The notes: generated from the letters alone by a model not told the origin. A stretch of 64,000 nt of DNA from Actinomadura rubrisoli (GCF_004349215.1 NZ_SMKU01000005.1:16625-80624); one strand, 5' to 3'. Counted from the stretch's first letter, positions 1-8,269 are shown. Made by a program: numbers and translations.

Positions 1-366
1 CGCGGCGAACACCCCCTGCATGGCCCGTGCCGCGAAGAGCATGCCGGGATTGGCGGCGGCGCCGCCCAGCGCGGACGCGGCGGCGAAGCCGACCAGCCCG
101 ATGGTGAAGGTGCGGCGGTGGCCGAGCGCGCCGCTTACTCTGCCGCCGATCAGCAGCAGCCCGCCGAACGCCAGCGCGTAGGCGGTGATCGCCCACTGCC
201 GGCTGGCGTCGGACATGCCGAGCGCCTGCTGCGCGGAGGGCAGCGAGATGTTCACGATCGTCCCGTCCAGGACGACCAGCAGCTGTGCAGCGCTCACCAC
301 CGCGAGCGCCCACCACCGCCGGCCAGAGCGTTCTTCGGTCTTCCCTGCGGACTCGTCTTCGTTCAT
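1..366 (-). CDS. MFS drug exporter, DHA2 (EmrB/QacA) type, N-terminal part only
   Basis: The gene runs off the left edge, so only the first 122 residues are seen. They read as the start of a 14-helix drug:H+ antiporter. A short charged N-terminus is followed by helix 1 with LLVVLDGTIVNISLP, which is motif D1 of the DHA2 family. Then come QWAITAYALAFGGLLLIGGR and a motif A-like loop (GALGHRRTF). ATG at 366 starts the frame. The protein closely resembles the complete exporter at 57505-59013 (shared VLDGTxVNI, QWxITAYxLAFG and ASALGGAA), so the two are paralogues. Substrate cannot be told. The partial length is due to the window, not to decay. Confidence 0.9.
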   Translation of the reverse strand, partial: MNEDESAGKTEERSGRRWWALAVVSAAQLLVVLDGTIVNISLPSAQQALGMSDASRQWAITAYALAFGGLLLIGGRVSGALGHRRTFTIGLVGFAAASALGGAAANPGMLFAARAMQGVFAA

Positions 367-482
367 GTCTTCAAGCGTTCCGTTGAAGTCGTGCCGGAGA
401 CTTTCCGGCGCCTGCGGCCGATCGATCAGGGTCGGCGGGCGCGGAACCTTCAACCTGCGGTCGAACCCGGCGATTCAAGGGA

Positions 483-499
483 TTTCCATTCAGTGGAAA
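483..499. promoter_or_regulatory. Inverted repeat TTTCCA-N5-TGGAAA, candidate operator
   Basis: A perfect 6+6 inverted repeat with a 5-base spacer lies between the divergent MFS gene (start 366) and the aldehyde dehydrogenase (start 592). TGGAAA/TTTCCA palindromes of this kind are typical of IclR-type operators, but no such regulator gene is in view. The role is inference from position and symmetry. Confidence 0.4.
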
Positions 500-591
500 G
501 CTGATGTTCCCCTGGCGGCGTGACATGGTGAGGCTTGGGCAGGGGGCCCGTGACCACCCTGCGGGTCTCGGGGAGTAGCTGAGGAGGAACG

Positions 592-2049
592 GTGGCGTTG
601 CTCGATTCCGGCGTGTGGACCGGGAAGATCTTCGATGGCGGCTGGAGCGCCGGCTCGGGCGGCGTGTACGACGTCGTCGAGCCCGCGACCGGCGGCACGC
701 TCGGCGTCCTCGGGCAGGCGGACGGCGCGGACGTGGCCCGGTCGGCGGCGGCGGCCGCGGCGGCGCAGCGGGAGTGGGCCGCCCGCCCCTACGAGGAGCG
801 CGCCGCGATCCTGCGGCGGGCCGGGCGGCTGTTCGAGGACCACGCGGAGGAGATCCAGGGCTGGATCGTCCGGGAGGCCGGCTCGATCCCGCCGAAGGCG
901 GAGCTGGAGGCGCATTTCGTCGCGAACCTGTGCTACGAGGCGGCGGCGCTGGCCTCGCATCCGCAGGGCCTGGTCCTACCGTCCGCGCAGCCGCGCTGGA
1001 GCCTGGCGCGGCACCGCCCCGCCGGGGTCGTGAGCGTGATCGCGCCGTTCAACTTCCCGCTGATCCTGTCCATGCGGTCGGTGGCCCCGGCGCTGGCGCT
1101 CGGCAACGCGGTGCTGCTCAAGCCGGACCCGCGCACGGCGGTCTGCGGCGGCGTGGCGGTGGCGCGGGTGTTCCAGGAGGCGGGTCTTCCGGAGGGCCTG
1201 CTGCACATGCTCCCCGGCGGGCTGGAGGCGGGCGAGGCCGTCGTGGCGGCGCCGGAGGTGCGGGTGGTGTCGTTCACTGGCTCCACCGCCGCCGGACGCA
1301 AGATCGGCGAGGTGTGCGGGCGGCTGCTCAAGCGCGTGCACCTGGAGCTGGGCGGCAACAACGCGCTGATCGTCCTGCCCGGCGCGGACGTGTCCAAGGC
1401 CGTGTCGGCGGGCGCGTGGGGATCGTTCCTGCACCAGGGGCAGATCTGCATGACGACCGGGCGGCACCTCGTCCACCAGAGCCTGCACGAGGAGTACGTC
1501 GCGGCGCTCGCGGACAAGGCCGACAAGCTGCCCGTGGGCGACCCGGCGGCCGGGCCGGTCGCGCTCGGCCCGATCATCGACGAGCGGCAGCTCGCGCATG
1601 TGGACGAGCTGGTGCGCGGAACGGTCGCGGCGGGCGCGCGGCTGGCGGCGGGCGGGACCCACGAGGGCCTGTTCTACCGTCCGACGGTGCTCGCCGGGGT
1701 CACCCCGACGATGCCCGCGTACGCGCAGGAGGTGTTCGGGCCCGTCGCGCCGGTCGTGCCGTTCGCCACGGCCGAGGACGCGGTCAGGCTGGCCGCCGAC
1801 AGCGAGTACGGGCTCTCGCTCGGCATCCTGGGCGACGTCGGCCAGGCGATGAAGATCGCCGACGCGGTCCCGACCGGGCTGGTCCACATCAACGACCAGA
1901 CGGTGAACGACGAGCCGGTCGTCCCGTTCGGCGGGCTCGCGGCCTCGGGGAACGGGTCGCGGTTCGGCGGACCGGCCGCCAACATCGAGGCGTTCACCGA
2001 GACGCAGTGGGTGACGATGCGCGGCGAGATCGCTCCGCACCCGTTCTGA
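592..2049 (+). CDS. NAD(P)-dependent aldehyde dehydrogenase, benzaldehyde dehydrogenase-like
   Basis: This 485-residue protein has full length for the aldehyde dehydrogenase superfamily and should oxidise an aldehyde to the acid with NAD(P)+ in the cytoplasm. The oxyanion-hole Asn is at 154 in APFNFP, the general base Glu at 252 in LELGGNN, and the nucleophilic Cys at 286 in QGQICMT. The GGNN-A and QGQICM wording matches the benzaldehyde/vanillin dehydrogenase branch. GTG at 592 is chosen because GAGGAGG lies 581-587 at ideal spacing. It stands alone as a single gene. The exact aldehyde is not known. Confidence 0.88.
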   Translation: MALLDSGVWTGKIFDGGWSAGSGGVYDVVEPATGGTLGVLGQADGADVARSAAAAAAAQREWAARPYEERAAILRRAGRLFEDHAEEIQGWIVREAGSIPPKAELEAHFVANLCYEAAALASHPQGLVLPSAQPRWSLARHRPAGVVSVIAPFNFPLILSMRSVAPALALGNAVLLKPDPRTAVCGGVAVARVFQEAGLPEGLLHMLPGGLEAGEAVVAAPEVRVVSFTGSTAAGRKIGEVCGRLLKRVHLELGGNNALIVLPGADVSKAVSAGAWGSFLHQGQICMTTGRHLVHQSLHEEYVAALADKADKLPVGDPAAGPVALGPIIDERQLAHVDELVRGTVAAGARLAAGGTHEGLFYRPTVLAGVTPTMPAYAQEVFGPVAPVVPFATAEDAVRLAADSEYGLSLGILGDVGQAMKIADAVPTGLVHINDQTVNDEPVVPFGGLAASGNGSRFGGPAANIEAFTETQWVTMRGEIAPHPF

Positions 2050-2162
2050 CCGGACTCCGGGGAGGACCGGCCGTACCCGGTCCTCCCCGGTCGTCGACCG
2101 TCCCCGACCAGGCGCGGGCCACGCGGCGGGGACGTCCTAGACCGTGGCCTGTAGGGCTTGGG

Positions 2163-3101
2163 TCAGCCTCCGGCGAGGGCGGCGCGGACGGCCGCGCCGA
2201 TCTCGGCGACGGCCTCGGCGGGACGGCGCGCGAACGAGCTCCAGCCGAGGAAGCCGTGGTCCAGGCCCGTCCCGGTGATGAGCGTGACCGGGAGCCCGGC
2301 CGCGCGCAGGCGGGCCGCGTGCTCCTCCGCCTGCGGGCGCAGCCGGTCGTACTCCGCCGTCGCGATCACCGTGGGGGGCAGCCCGCGCGGGTCCGGATCC
2401 AGCAGCGGCGACACGTCCGGCCGGGTGCGGTCGACGCCGCGCAGGTACACCTCCAGGACGCGCCTGATCCCGGACGGCGGAAGCTCCAGCGCGTCGGGGT
2501 CGGGCGGGTCAGGCGGCTCTTCTCGCAGGTCGAGCGCCGGGTAGAGGAGTACCTGGAGCGCCGGGCGCGCGGGGTCCGGGGCGCGCAGGAGGGACGCGGC
2601 GGCCGCGGCGAGCTGCCCGCCCGCGCTGTCGCCCGCGACCCCGAGGCGCGCCGGGTCCAGGCCGAGCCCGGCCGCGTGCGCCGCGACCCAGCGGACGGCG
2701 GCGACGGCGTCGTCCAGCGCCGCCGGGAACAGGTCCTCGGGCGGCCGCCGGTAGTCCACCGACACCCAGGCGACACCGCTCGCCACCGCCAGCGCCCGGA
2801 CGACCGGGTCGTAGCACTCCACATCGCCGAGCGCCCAGCCGCCGCCGTGGAAGTACACCAGCCCCGGGACCGGATCGTCCCCGCCGGGCCGGTACAGGCG
2901 GGCCGCCAGCGGCCCGGCGGGGCCGTCCACGACCAGGTCCTGGACCACATCGACGGGCGGACGCGGGGACCGCGCGAGATCGGCGGCGTGCTCGCGGCGC
3001 GCGTCCTCGATCGTGCGGCGCCGGCCCGCAGGAGCGGGCTCGGCGGACCCCTCGGCCAGGCGGCGGCGCATGAACGCCAGATACTCGGGATCGCGGCCCA
3101 T
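2163..3101 (-). CDS. Alpha/beta hydrolase, hormone-sensitive-lipase (HSL) type esterase
   Basis: The 312-residue protein has every mark of the HSL (family IV) carboxylesterases. The oxyanion motif HGGGW is at 85-89. The nucleophile Ser159 is in GDSAGG. The acid Asp252 is in AEYDRLR, and His282 is in LDHGF. No signal peptide is seen, so it should be cytoplasmic and hydrolyse short acyl esters. ATG 3101 starts it. The gene is convergent with the aldehyde dehydrogenase. A functional link (ester to alcohol/aldehyde to acid) is possible but not shown. Confidence 0.88.
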   Translation of the reverse strand: MGRDPEYLAFMRRRLAEGSAEPAPAGRRRTIEDARREHAADLARSPRPPVDVVQDLVVDGPAGPLAARLYRPGGDDPVPGLVYFHGGGWALGDVECYDPVVRALAVASGVAWVSVDYRRPPEDLFPAALDDAVAAVRWVAAHAAGLGLDPARLGVAGDSAGGQLAAAAASLLRAPDPARPALQVLLYPALDLREEPPDPPDPDALELPPSGIRRVLEVYLRGVDRTRPDVSPLLDPDPRGLPPTVIATAEYDRLRPQAEEHAARLRAAGLPVTLITGTGLDHGFLGWSSFARRPAEAVAEIGAAVRAALAGG

Positions 3102-3152
3102 GACTCCCCCGGACGGCAGGCGGGCGAACGTCCGCCAGCCTACGGCGCCCGG

Positions 3153-3189
3153 AAATCCTTTTGGAGGTCGCGGACGGTCGCCGTATGCT
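3153..3189 (+). promoter_or_regulatory. Promoter of the erm leader, WhiB7-like arrangement
   Basis: TTGGAG (3161-3166) and TATGCT (3184-3189) are separated by exactly 17 bases, a good housekeeping-sigma promoter. An A/T block (AAAT, 3153-3156) sits four bases upstream of the -35. This layout is the known signature of WhiB7-activated resistance promoters in actinobacteria. Transcription should start near 3196. Confidence 0.55.
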
Positions 3190-3196
3190 CAGCCTC

Positions 3197-3307
3197 ATGG
3201 CCGGTTTCATAGAGAGCGCGGTCCAGGGGACCGCCCATGCCGCCGCCTACATTCGGCTGCGTGAGCGTCGCCCTGCCCTGGACCGCCCAGTGCGCGCCGA
3301 CGCCTGA
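3197..3307 (+). CDS. Short leader ORF upstream of erm, probably leaderless
   Basis: A 36-codon frame starts with ATG 3197, seven bases after the -10 hexamer, which is where transcription should begin. It would therefore be translated from a leaderless message. A second in-frame ATG at 3185 lies inside the -10 and cannot be used by this promoter. The peptide begins MAGFIESAVQ and ends RPVRADA. Upstream ORFs are common in front of inducible erm genes, where ribosome stalling opens the methylase start site. Here that function is inference. About 266 bases separate its stop from the erm GTG. Confidence 0.4.
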   Translation: MAGFIESAVQGTAHAAAYIRLRERRPALDRPVRADA

Positions 3308-3536
3308 TCCAACTGGCGGGCCCGTGCCCGCTGAACACCGCGCCGCCCAGTCGCGTGTCCAGGGACTCCGAGCGTCCATGACCATCTCGGACGGGTCCGC
3401 CGGGCACCTTGGCGCACGCCTGCACGCACACCGCCATCACGGCCACCACCGCCACCACGTCTGCCGCATGCAGCGTTTCCAGCGGTGGGGCACGTGTTCT
3501 GCGCGCGCCGCCATCGCGTGGCGCCCGTCCGTCCTA

Positions 3537-3555
3537 CCGGCCCTTCCACGGCCGG
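3537..3555 (+). promoter_or_regulatory. Hairpin just upstream of the erm ribosome binding site
   Basis: CCGGCC (3537-3542) and GGCCGG (3550-3555) form a 6-bp stem, with CGTCC and GGACG able to extend pairing outward. It lies a few bases before the AAGGA ribosome site (3561-3565) of erm. It could gate translation of the methylase. This is a small GC-rich hairpin in GC-rich DNA, so confidence is modest. Confidence 0.3.
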
Positions 3556-3573
3556 ACGCCAAGGACGGCGACC

Positions 3574-4464
3574 GTGAACCACGACTCCAGGCACCGCACC
3601 ACCCGCACTTCGCGCGCGCGCCGCGCCCCGGATAGGCGGACCGCCCGCGACCGCGCCAGGCGCGAGCTCTCCCAGAACTTCCTCGCCGACCGCGACGCCA
3701 TCCGCCGCTACGCCCGTTCCGTCGGCGACGGGCCCGGCGGCCTCGTCGTCGAGGCGGGCGCCGGGGACGGCCGCATCACCGCGGCCCTCGCCGTGCGCGC
3801 CGACCGCGTCATCGCCTACGAGCTCGACCCGGTATGGGCGGCCCGGCTGCGGGACCGCTGCCGCGACCTCGGCAACGTCACCTGCGTGACCGGCGACTTC
3901 CTGCGGGCCCGGCCCCCGGGCGGACCGTTCCACCTGGCGGGCAACATCCCGTACGCCGCCACGTCCAGGATCGTCGGCTGGGCGCTGAGCGCGCCCGGCC
4001 TGGTGTCCGCGACCCTCGTCACGCAGCTCGAATACGCGCGCAAGCGCACCGGGGACTACGGCCGCTGGAGCCGCCTGACCGTCGAGACGTGGCCCGTCTT
4101 CTCCTGGCGGATGGCCGGACGCATCTCGCGCGACAGGTTCCGTCCCGTCCCGCGCGTGGATTCCGCCGTCCTCCGGCTGGATCGGCGCGCACGGCCGCTC
4201 CTGCCGTCCGGCGCCATGGACGGCTACACGCGCTGCGTCGAACTCGGGTTCGGCGGCAAGGGCGGCGCCCTGCACGCCTCACTTCGCCAAGCGCATCCCA
4301 AGGCGCGCCTGGACGCGGCGTTCCGCGCCGCCGGACTCGCCCGCGACACCGTCGTCGCCTTCGTCCGCCCCGACCAGTGGCTCACCCTGTTCCGCGTCCT
4401 GGAGGGGCTGCCGCCGCTCAGTCCTCCGGCAGCAGCGGGCCGAGGGGGCCCAGGTCGAGATTGA
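3574..4464 (+). CDS. 23S rRNA (adenine-N6)-methyltransferase, Erm family
   Basis: The 296-residue protein is a class I SAM methyltransferase of the Erm/KsgA fold. ELSQNFL near the start is the family's SQNFL signature. The SAM-binding loop is EAGAGDG from residue 60. The catalytic motif IV is NIPY at 124-127 in GNIPYAATSRIV, which fits Erm rather than KsgA. An Arg-rich N-terminus is usual for actinomycete Erms. Erm enzymes dimethylate A2058 of 23S rRNA and give macrolide-lincosamide-streptogramin B resistance. GTG 3574 has AAGGA 9-13 bases before it. The 3' end overlaps gvpK on the other strand by 47 bases. The long leader suggests induced expression. Confidence 0.88.
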   Translation: MNHDSRHRTTRTSRARRAPDRRTARDRARRELSQNFLADRDAIRRYARSVGDGPGGLVVEAGAGDGRITAALAVRADRVIAYELDPVWAARLRDRCRDLGNVTCVTGDFLRARPPGGPFHLAGNIPYAATSRIVGWALSAPGLVSATLVTQLEYARKRTGDYGRWSRLTVETWPVFSWRMAGRISRDRFRPVPRVDSAVLRLDRRARPLLPSGAMDGYTRCVELGFGGKGGALHASLRQAHPKARLDAAFRAAGLARDTVVAFVRPDQWLTLFRVLEGLPPLSPPAAAGRGGPGRD

Positions 4465-4876
4465 GGTCGTGGTCGTCCAGGTCGAAGTGGTCCTTGAGCT
4501 TGGTCATCGCCTCGTCCAGGCGCATCAGCGCCAGGCCGAGGCGCTCGACCTGCTCGTCGGTGAGGCCGCCGCCCTCGGCGCGGCGCAGCGCCTGCCGCTC
4601 CATCAGCTGGCGGATCAGCTCGACCAGGGTGAGGACGAGCTTCACCAGGTCGCGCTCCACCGTCTCCGGGTCGGTGCGCAGCCGCTGCATCACCGGGGAG
4701 GACGACGACGGTCCGGGCCTGCGGGCGGGCGCGGCCCGGACCGGGGCCGGGGAGGCCGCGCCGCCGGTGCGGCCGGCCAGGATGTCGTCGGTGAACGGGT
4801 CGCCCGCCACCGGGTCCCGCACCGACACCTCGCCGGTCACGGGCTCCCGGTCATGGTCGTGGGGAACTCGGCTCAC
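4418..4876 (-). CDS. gvpK: Gas vesicle protein GvpK
   Basis: The 152-residue protein has a variable N-terminal third followed by the conserved GvpK core from about residue 65 (TDPETVERDLVKLVLTLVELIRQLMERQALRR). An acidic tail rich in DLDDHDLNLDLG follows. GvpK is a minor structural or assembly protein needed for gas vesicle formation. The GTG start at 4876 overlaps the stop of gvpS by GTGA, so translation is coupled. It is the last gene of the gas vesicle operon and runs 47 bases into the convergent erm gene. Confidence 0.93.
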   Translation of the reverse strand: MSRVPHDHDREPVTGEVSVRDPVAGDPFTDDILAGRTGGAASPAPVRAAPARRPGPSSSSPVMQRLRTDPETVERDLVKLVLTLVELIRQLMERQALRRAEGGGLTDEQVERLGLALMRLDEAMTKLKDHFDLDDHDLNLDLGPLGPLLPED

Positions 4877-5076
4877 ACGTCCTCCAAATACGGCATCTCG
4901 TCGCGGACGGCGGTGACCAGCGCGCGCAGGGACACATGAACCAGGTCGATCTCGGCGATCGAGATGACCAGGTCCCCGGTGATGACGACCCCGCCCGCCA
5001 GCAGCCGGTCGAGCAGGTCCACCAGCGCGACCCGCTCCATCGGCGCGCCGCCGCCGGAGTCCAGGACGGCCGTCAC
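4873..5076 (-). CDS. gvpS: Gas vesicle protein GvpS (GvpA-family shell protein)
   Basis: This 67-residue protein belongs to the GvpA/J/M/S family. After a short lead it reads VALVDLLDRLLAGGVVITGDLVISIAEIDLVHVSLRALV, the coil-strand-turn-strand-coil core of gas vesicle shell proteins. It starts at GTG 5076, overlapping the gvpL stop (GTGA), and ends overlapping the gvpK start. GvpS is a minor shell component typical of actinobacterial and Bacillus gvp clusters. Confidence 0.92.
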   Translation of the reverse strand: MTAVLDSGGGAPMERVALVDLLDRLLAGGVVITGDLVISIAEIDLVHVSLRALVTAVRDEMPYLEDV

Positions 5077-5963
5077 CGCGCGGCGTCCTCGGGCTCGGGA
5101 CCGGGCGTGACCTCGCCGGTGTCGATGAAGGAGTACGGCGGCCACGGCCCCGTCACCTCCACCTCGATGGCGGCGAGCCGGTCCCCCAGCGCGCGGGTCA
5201 CCGCGAGGAACCCGTCCGCCTGCTCGTCGTCCAGCAGGTAGGCGACGTTGAGGATCTGCGTGCCCGCCCGGCCCGACAGGCGCGGGTCCTGCGGCGGGTG
5301 ATGGCGCGCCGCGACGGCGTGGTCGGCGAGTTCGGCGTGGATGTCGGCGGCCCGCTCGGCCATCCGGCGTACCGCGTCCGCGCGGCGGCGCTGCTCGCTC
5401 TGCCGGCGCCGCAGGTACGCGGTGCCGGTGCCGCCTGCCTCTCCCCCGGCGGTACCAGTGCCTGTGGTTGGGCCGGTGAGAGACTCGGCTCTTGGCGCGA
5501 GCCCCCCACCGGGATCTGGGTCGGAGGCCTCCGCGTCCGCAGGGCCGCCGGGCCGGAGCGCCTCGGAACGCGCGTACGCCTTGACGCCCCACTCGGACCG
5601 GCCCGTGATGCTGTCCAGCACCTCGCCGAACCGGTCGCCCTGCGCGGCGAGGACCTCCGCCACGCGCGCGTCGTCGCGGTAGATCGTGGCGATCCGCACC
5701 GGCGCGGTCGGCGCGGCGCGCGCGGCCCGGTCCACCACGTCATGGTGGGCGCGGGCCGTCTCCTCCAGCCACGCCAGGTCCTCCAGGTTGGCGCGCAGCG
5801 CGGCCTCGCCGTAGTCGTCCAGGCGGACGGTGCTCACCAGCGCGGTCAGCCCGTCGGCGACGACGCCGCGGACGGGCGAGCCCGCCACGCCCGCGGTCCC
5901 GTCGAGCGCGGCCGGGTCGAGCCCGCGGGCGACCCCGTACAGGTAGACGGCGGTATCGGTCAC
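5073..5963 (-). CDS. gvpL: Gas vesicle protein GvpL (GvpF/GvpL family)
   Basis: The 296-residue protein has the family N-terminus VYLYGVARGLD, the central PVRIATIYRDD and a C-terminus with LNVAYLLDDEQADGF and VTGPWPPYSF. The GPWPPYSF ending is diagnostic of GvpF/L. A low-complexity Gly/Thr/Ala insert occupies about residues 140-180. GvpF/L proteins are accessory or minor wall proteins that nucleate or chaperone GvpA. GTG 5963 overlaps the gvpJ stop and the gene ends overlapping gvpS. Confidence 0.94.
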   Translation of the reverse strand: MTDTAVYLYGVARGLDPAALDGTAGVAGSPVRGVVADGLTALVSTVRLDDYGEAALRANLEDLAWLEETARAHHDVVDRAARAAPTAPVRIATIYRDDARVAEVLAAQGDRFGEVLDSITGRSEWGVKAYARSEALRPGGPADAEASDPDPGGGLAPRAESLTGPTTGTGTAGGEAGGTGTAYLRRRQSEQRRRADAVRRMAERAADIHAELADHAVAARHHPPQDPRLSGRAGTQILNVAYLLDDEQADGFLAVTRALGDRLAAIEVEVTGPWPPYSFIDTGEVTPGPEPEDAAR

Positions 5964-6475
5964 GAGCCGCCTCCCCGCTCGCCGCCCGCGCTCCGCTCGG
6001 CGTACGCGCCCCTCTCGCCGTCCGCGCTCCGTTCGGCGGACCCGCCCCGTTCAGCGGACGCGGCGCCGGCCGCCCCGGAGTCCTGCGCCGCGCCGGCCTC
6101 CAGGGCGGCGAGGCGCTCGCGCAGCAGCCGGTTCTCCTCCAGCAGATCGCGTTCCGTACCGCCGCCCACCTGGCCGTTCCCCTGCCCGGCGCCCTGCTCG
6201 GCCTCGTTCCGCCGGGCCTTGGAGGACAGCGTCGGATCGTGCTCCCACCAGTCGATGCCCATTTCCTTCGCCTTGTCGACCGAGGCCACCAGCAGCCGCA
6301 GCTTGATCGTCAGCAGCTCGATGTCCAGCAGGTTCACCCGGACGTCCCCGACGATCACGATGCCCTTGTCGAGGATGCGCTCCAGCAGGTCGGCCAGGTT
6401 GGCCGACTGCGGGCCGGGCGGCGGCCCCGACATCGACCGGGCGGACGACCCGCCGGTCCAGGAGATCTCGCTCAA
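5960..6475 (-). CDS. gvpJ: Gas vesicle protein GvpJ (GvpA-like minor shell protein)
   Basis: The GvpA-type core is ANLADLLERILDKGIVIVGDVRVNLLDIELLTIKLRLLVASVDKAKEMGIDWW. A long hydrophilic tail follows, with a heptad stretch (ERDLLEENRLLRERLAALEA) likely to form a coiled coil, then AERSA/GERG repeats. The tail makes it longer (171 aa) than GvpA proper and fits GvpJ. The start is uncertain: TTG 6475 has a weak GAGG before it, while ATG 6433 gives 157 residues. It sits six bases after gvpO and is coupled to gvpL by GTGA. Confidence 0.9.
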   Translation of the reverse strand: MSEISWTGGSSARSMSGPPPGPQSANLADLLERILDKGIVIVGDVRVNLLDIELLTIKLRLLVASVDKAKEMGIDWWEHDPTLSSKARRNEAEQGAGQGNGQVGGGTERDLLEENRLLRERLAALEAGAAQDSGAAGAASAERGGSAERSADGERGAYAERSAGGERGGGS

Positions 6476-6481
6476 TGGTCC

Positions 6482-6739
6482 TCAGTCCCTCTCGACTCGT
6501 CCGCGGGGGTAGCGGTGGGCGCGCCGGTAGGCGACGAGCTCGCCGTCCCCGTCGACCTCGGTGTCGTAGGCCGCGAGGATGTCGGCGGAGTCGGGGATGC
6601 GATGGGTCTCGACCACCTCCACCCGGACGCGCCAGCCGTCCTCGGTGCGCTCGATCCCGACCACGCTCTCGGCGGTGCGCCCGGTCATCGCCGTGACGTG
6701 CTCCACCGCGCGTTTGGCGGCCTCTGCCGCGGACATCAT
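6482..6739 (-). CDS. gvpO: Gas vesicle protein GvpO
   Basis: The 85-residue protein reads AAKRAVEHVTAMTGRTAESVVGIERTEDGWRVRVEVVETHRIPDSADILAAYDTEVDGDGELVAYRRAHRYPRG, a complete GvpO with its GWxVxVEVVExxRIPxSxDxLAxYEV-type core. GvpO is an accessory protein of unknown biochemical role that is required for vesicle formation in haloarchaea and is conserved in actinobacteria. Among ATG 6739, ATG 6736 and GTG 6742, ATG 6739 has the best spacing to GAGGAGG. Confidence 0.93.
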   Translation of the reverse strand: MMSAAEAAKRAVEHVTAMTGRTAESVVGIERTEDGWRVRVEVVETHRIPDSADILAAYDTEVDGDGELVAYRRAHRYPRGRVERD

Positions 6740-6754
6740 CACTGGCCTCCTCGC

Positions 6755-6994
6755 CTACCGGCGCCGCGCACGGCCCTCGTTCAGCCGGCGGATCAGGTCC
6801 TCCTCGCGCTCGGCGGCCTCCTCCTCGGTGATCTCACCGGCGGCGGCCTCGTCGGCGATCTGCTGCATCTCCGCGGCGATGCGCCCCGGGTCGTACAGCT
6901 GCGCCTCCGCCTGCTCGGTGAGGACCTCGGCCAGCCACACCACGCCTCGGACGGGCGCCAGCGGCAGCGTCAGCAGGCCGGTGAACATCCCCAC
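6755..6994 (-). CDS. gvpG: Gas vesicle protein GvpG
   Basis: The 79-residue protein begins MGMFTGLLTLPLAPVRGVVWLAEVL, the hydrophobic N-terminal motif of GvpG. An acidic helical segment with EEEAAEREEDLIRRLNEGR follows. GvpG is a small accessory protein thought to act with GvpF in shell nucleation. GTG 6994 is preferred over ATG 6988 because GGAGG lies six bases upstream. It begins one base after gvpF ends. Confidence 0.93.
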   Translation of the reverse strand: MGMFTGLLTLPLAPVRGVVWLAEVLTEQAEAQLYDPGRIAAEMQQIADEAAAGEITEEEAAEREEDLIRRLNEGRARRR

Positions 6995-6995
6995 G

Positions 6996-7778
6996 TCACG
7001 CCTCCGGGACGAAGTCGTACGGCGGAAGCGGGCCGATCAGCCGGATCCGGATGCGCTCGGAGTGCGCTTGGCCGAGCTTCTCCACGGCCTGCTCCAGCTC
7101 CTCGCGGCTGCCGGACCGGATGAGGAAGGAGGCGTCCAGCACGTCCTCCTCGCGGGCGGGCGTCTTGCGGACGAACGCCTCCGCCGCGGGCACGACCGAC
7201 TCCAGCAGGATCTGGCCGTCGTGCTCGCGGCGCCGCTCCATCGCCTGGGCGATCAGCTCGCCGAGCCGGACCCGGTCGTAGTAGACCGCGTCGGCGGCGT
7301 CGGCGGGGACCTCCCGCAGCCGCGCGGCGAGCTGGGCGATCTCCGGCTCGTCCGTCATGATCTCGCGGAGCACCGTGTCCTGGACGTAGGTGGCCTTGAG
7401 CCGCATCTCAAGCCGGCCTTCGAGTTGGTCCAGGACCTGCCCGAGGCGGTCGGAGTTGCCGGCCAGCAGCTCCTTGCGCACGGCGGCGCGGTTCGCCAGC
7501 GCGGCGCCGAACCGGAACGGCACCACCACGATGCCCGCGTCCATCAGCGCGTTCAGGACCCGCTGGTGCGCCACCAGGTCGGCGCGCTCGCCGAGCGCCC
7601 GGTCGTGCGGGAGGTCGCTGATGAGCGCGGCGCAGCGGCCGCCGTCCGCGACCAGCGTCACCGGCTTGTCGTCCAGGCCGGTGACGTCGCCGGGCAGCTT
7701 CGCGTCGACGCGGGTCACCCCGTACACGTACTGGGGGATCTGGTCTTCGAGGGGCTCGGAGGGCTGCGGCGTCGTCAT
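6996..7778 (-). CDS. gvpF: Gas vesicle protein GvpF
   Basis: The 260-residue protein carries the GvpF/L N-terminus ([10 protein letters not shown]), the central [20 protein letters not shown] block, [30 protein letters not shown], and ends [14 protein letters not shown]. The GPLPPYDFV ending identifies the family. GvpF is the chaperone-like accessory protein that contacts GvpA. It follows gvpA with an ATGA overlap, the usual actinobacterial order gvpA-gvpF-gvpG. Confidence 0.95.
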   Translation of the reverse strand: MTTPQPSEPLEDQIPQYVYGVTRVDAKLPGDVTGLDDKPVTLVADGGRCAALISDLPHDRALGERADLVAHQRVLNALMDAGIVVVPFRFGAALANRAAVRKELLAGNSDRLGQVLDQLEGRLEMRLKATYVQDTVLREIMTDEPEIAQLAARLREVPADAADAVYYDRVRLGELIAQAMERRREHDGQILLESVVPAAEAFVRKTPAREEDVLDASFLIRSGSREELEQAVEKLGQAHSERIRIRLIGPLPPYDFVPEA

Positions 7779-8215
7779 TCGTCGCCCTCCTTCTTACGGG
7801 ACGAGCGGCGCCGCGCGGGCTCCTTGTCCTCGTCCTCACCGGAGTCGTCCGACGAGCCGAAGGTCTCCTTCAGCCGTTCGCCGGCGCCTTCCAGGGCGCC
7901 CCGGGTCTTCTTCTTCGCCCCCGACTCCTGCATGCCCTCGACGAACTGCGGCAGCCCCTGCGAGGTGCCGTCGTGGGCGATGTCGAGCCGGTTGACTGCC
8001 TCGGCGAACCTCAGGTAGGTGTCCACGCTGGCGACCACGATCCGCACGTCCACGGTGAGGATCTCGATCCCCACCAGCGACACGCGGGCGTACAGGTCGA
8101 TGACCAGACCCTTCTCAAGGATCAGGTCGACGACGTCGGCGAGGCTGCTGCTACCGCCGCCGCCGCGTTGGACGGTGCTGCTGCCCGAAGTCTGCTGGGC
8201 GATCGGCCCAGTCAT
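7775..8215 (-). CDS. gvpA: Major gas vesicle shell protein GvpA, with long charged C-terminal tail
   Basis: Residues about 22-75 read [57 protein letters not shown], almost the textbook GvpA sequence that builds the ribbed vesicle wall. GvpA is usually about 70 residues. Here a 20-residue Ser/Gly-rich head and a 70-residue charged tail ([20 protein letters not shown], then acidic and basic runs) bring it to 146. Such tails occur in actinobacterial GvpA proteins. ATG 8215 has AAAGGAG eight bases upstream. It heads the main gvp transcript, with a SigB/F-like promoter about 55 bases upstream. Confidence 0.95.
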   Translation of the reverse strand: MTGPIAQQTSGSSTVQRGGGGSSSLADVVDLILEKGLVIDLYARVSLVGIEILTVDVRIVVASVDTYLRFAEAVNRLDIAHDGTSQGLPQFVEGMQESGAKKKTRGALEGAGERLKETFGSSDDSGEDEDKEPARRRSSRKKEGDE

Positions 8216-8269
8216 CTCATCCACTCCTTTGGGGGTTCTGGGGGGTGGGGGTTCGGATGTCCACAGCAC

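Noticed and set aside
615..3212. Long plus-strand open frame of 865 codons
   Set aside because: It runs out of frame through the aldehyde dehydrogenase and antisense to the esterase; Arg/Gly/Ala-rich sequence with no motif. High-GC shadow.
3378..3635. His-rich frame (HRHHGHHRHH) upstream of erm, a possible metal-binding leader peptide
   Set aside because: The His run comes from a CAC/CAT-rich leader segment; the frame overlaps erm out of frame and has no ribosome site. Kept only as non-coding leader.
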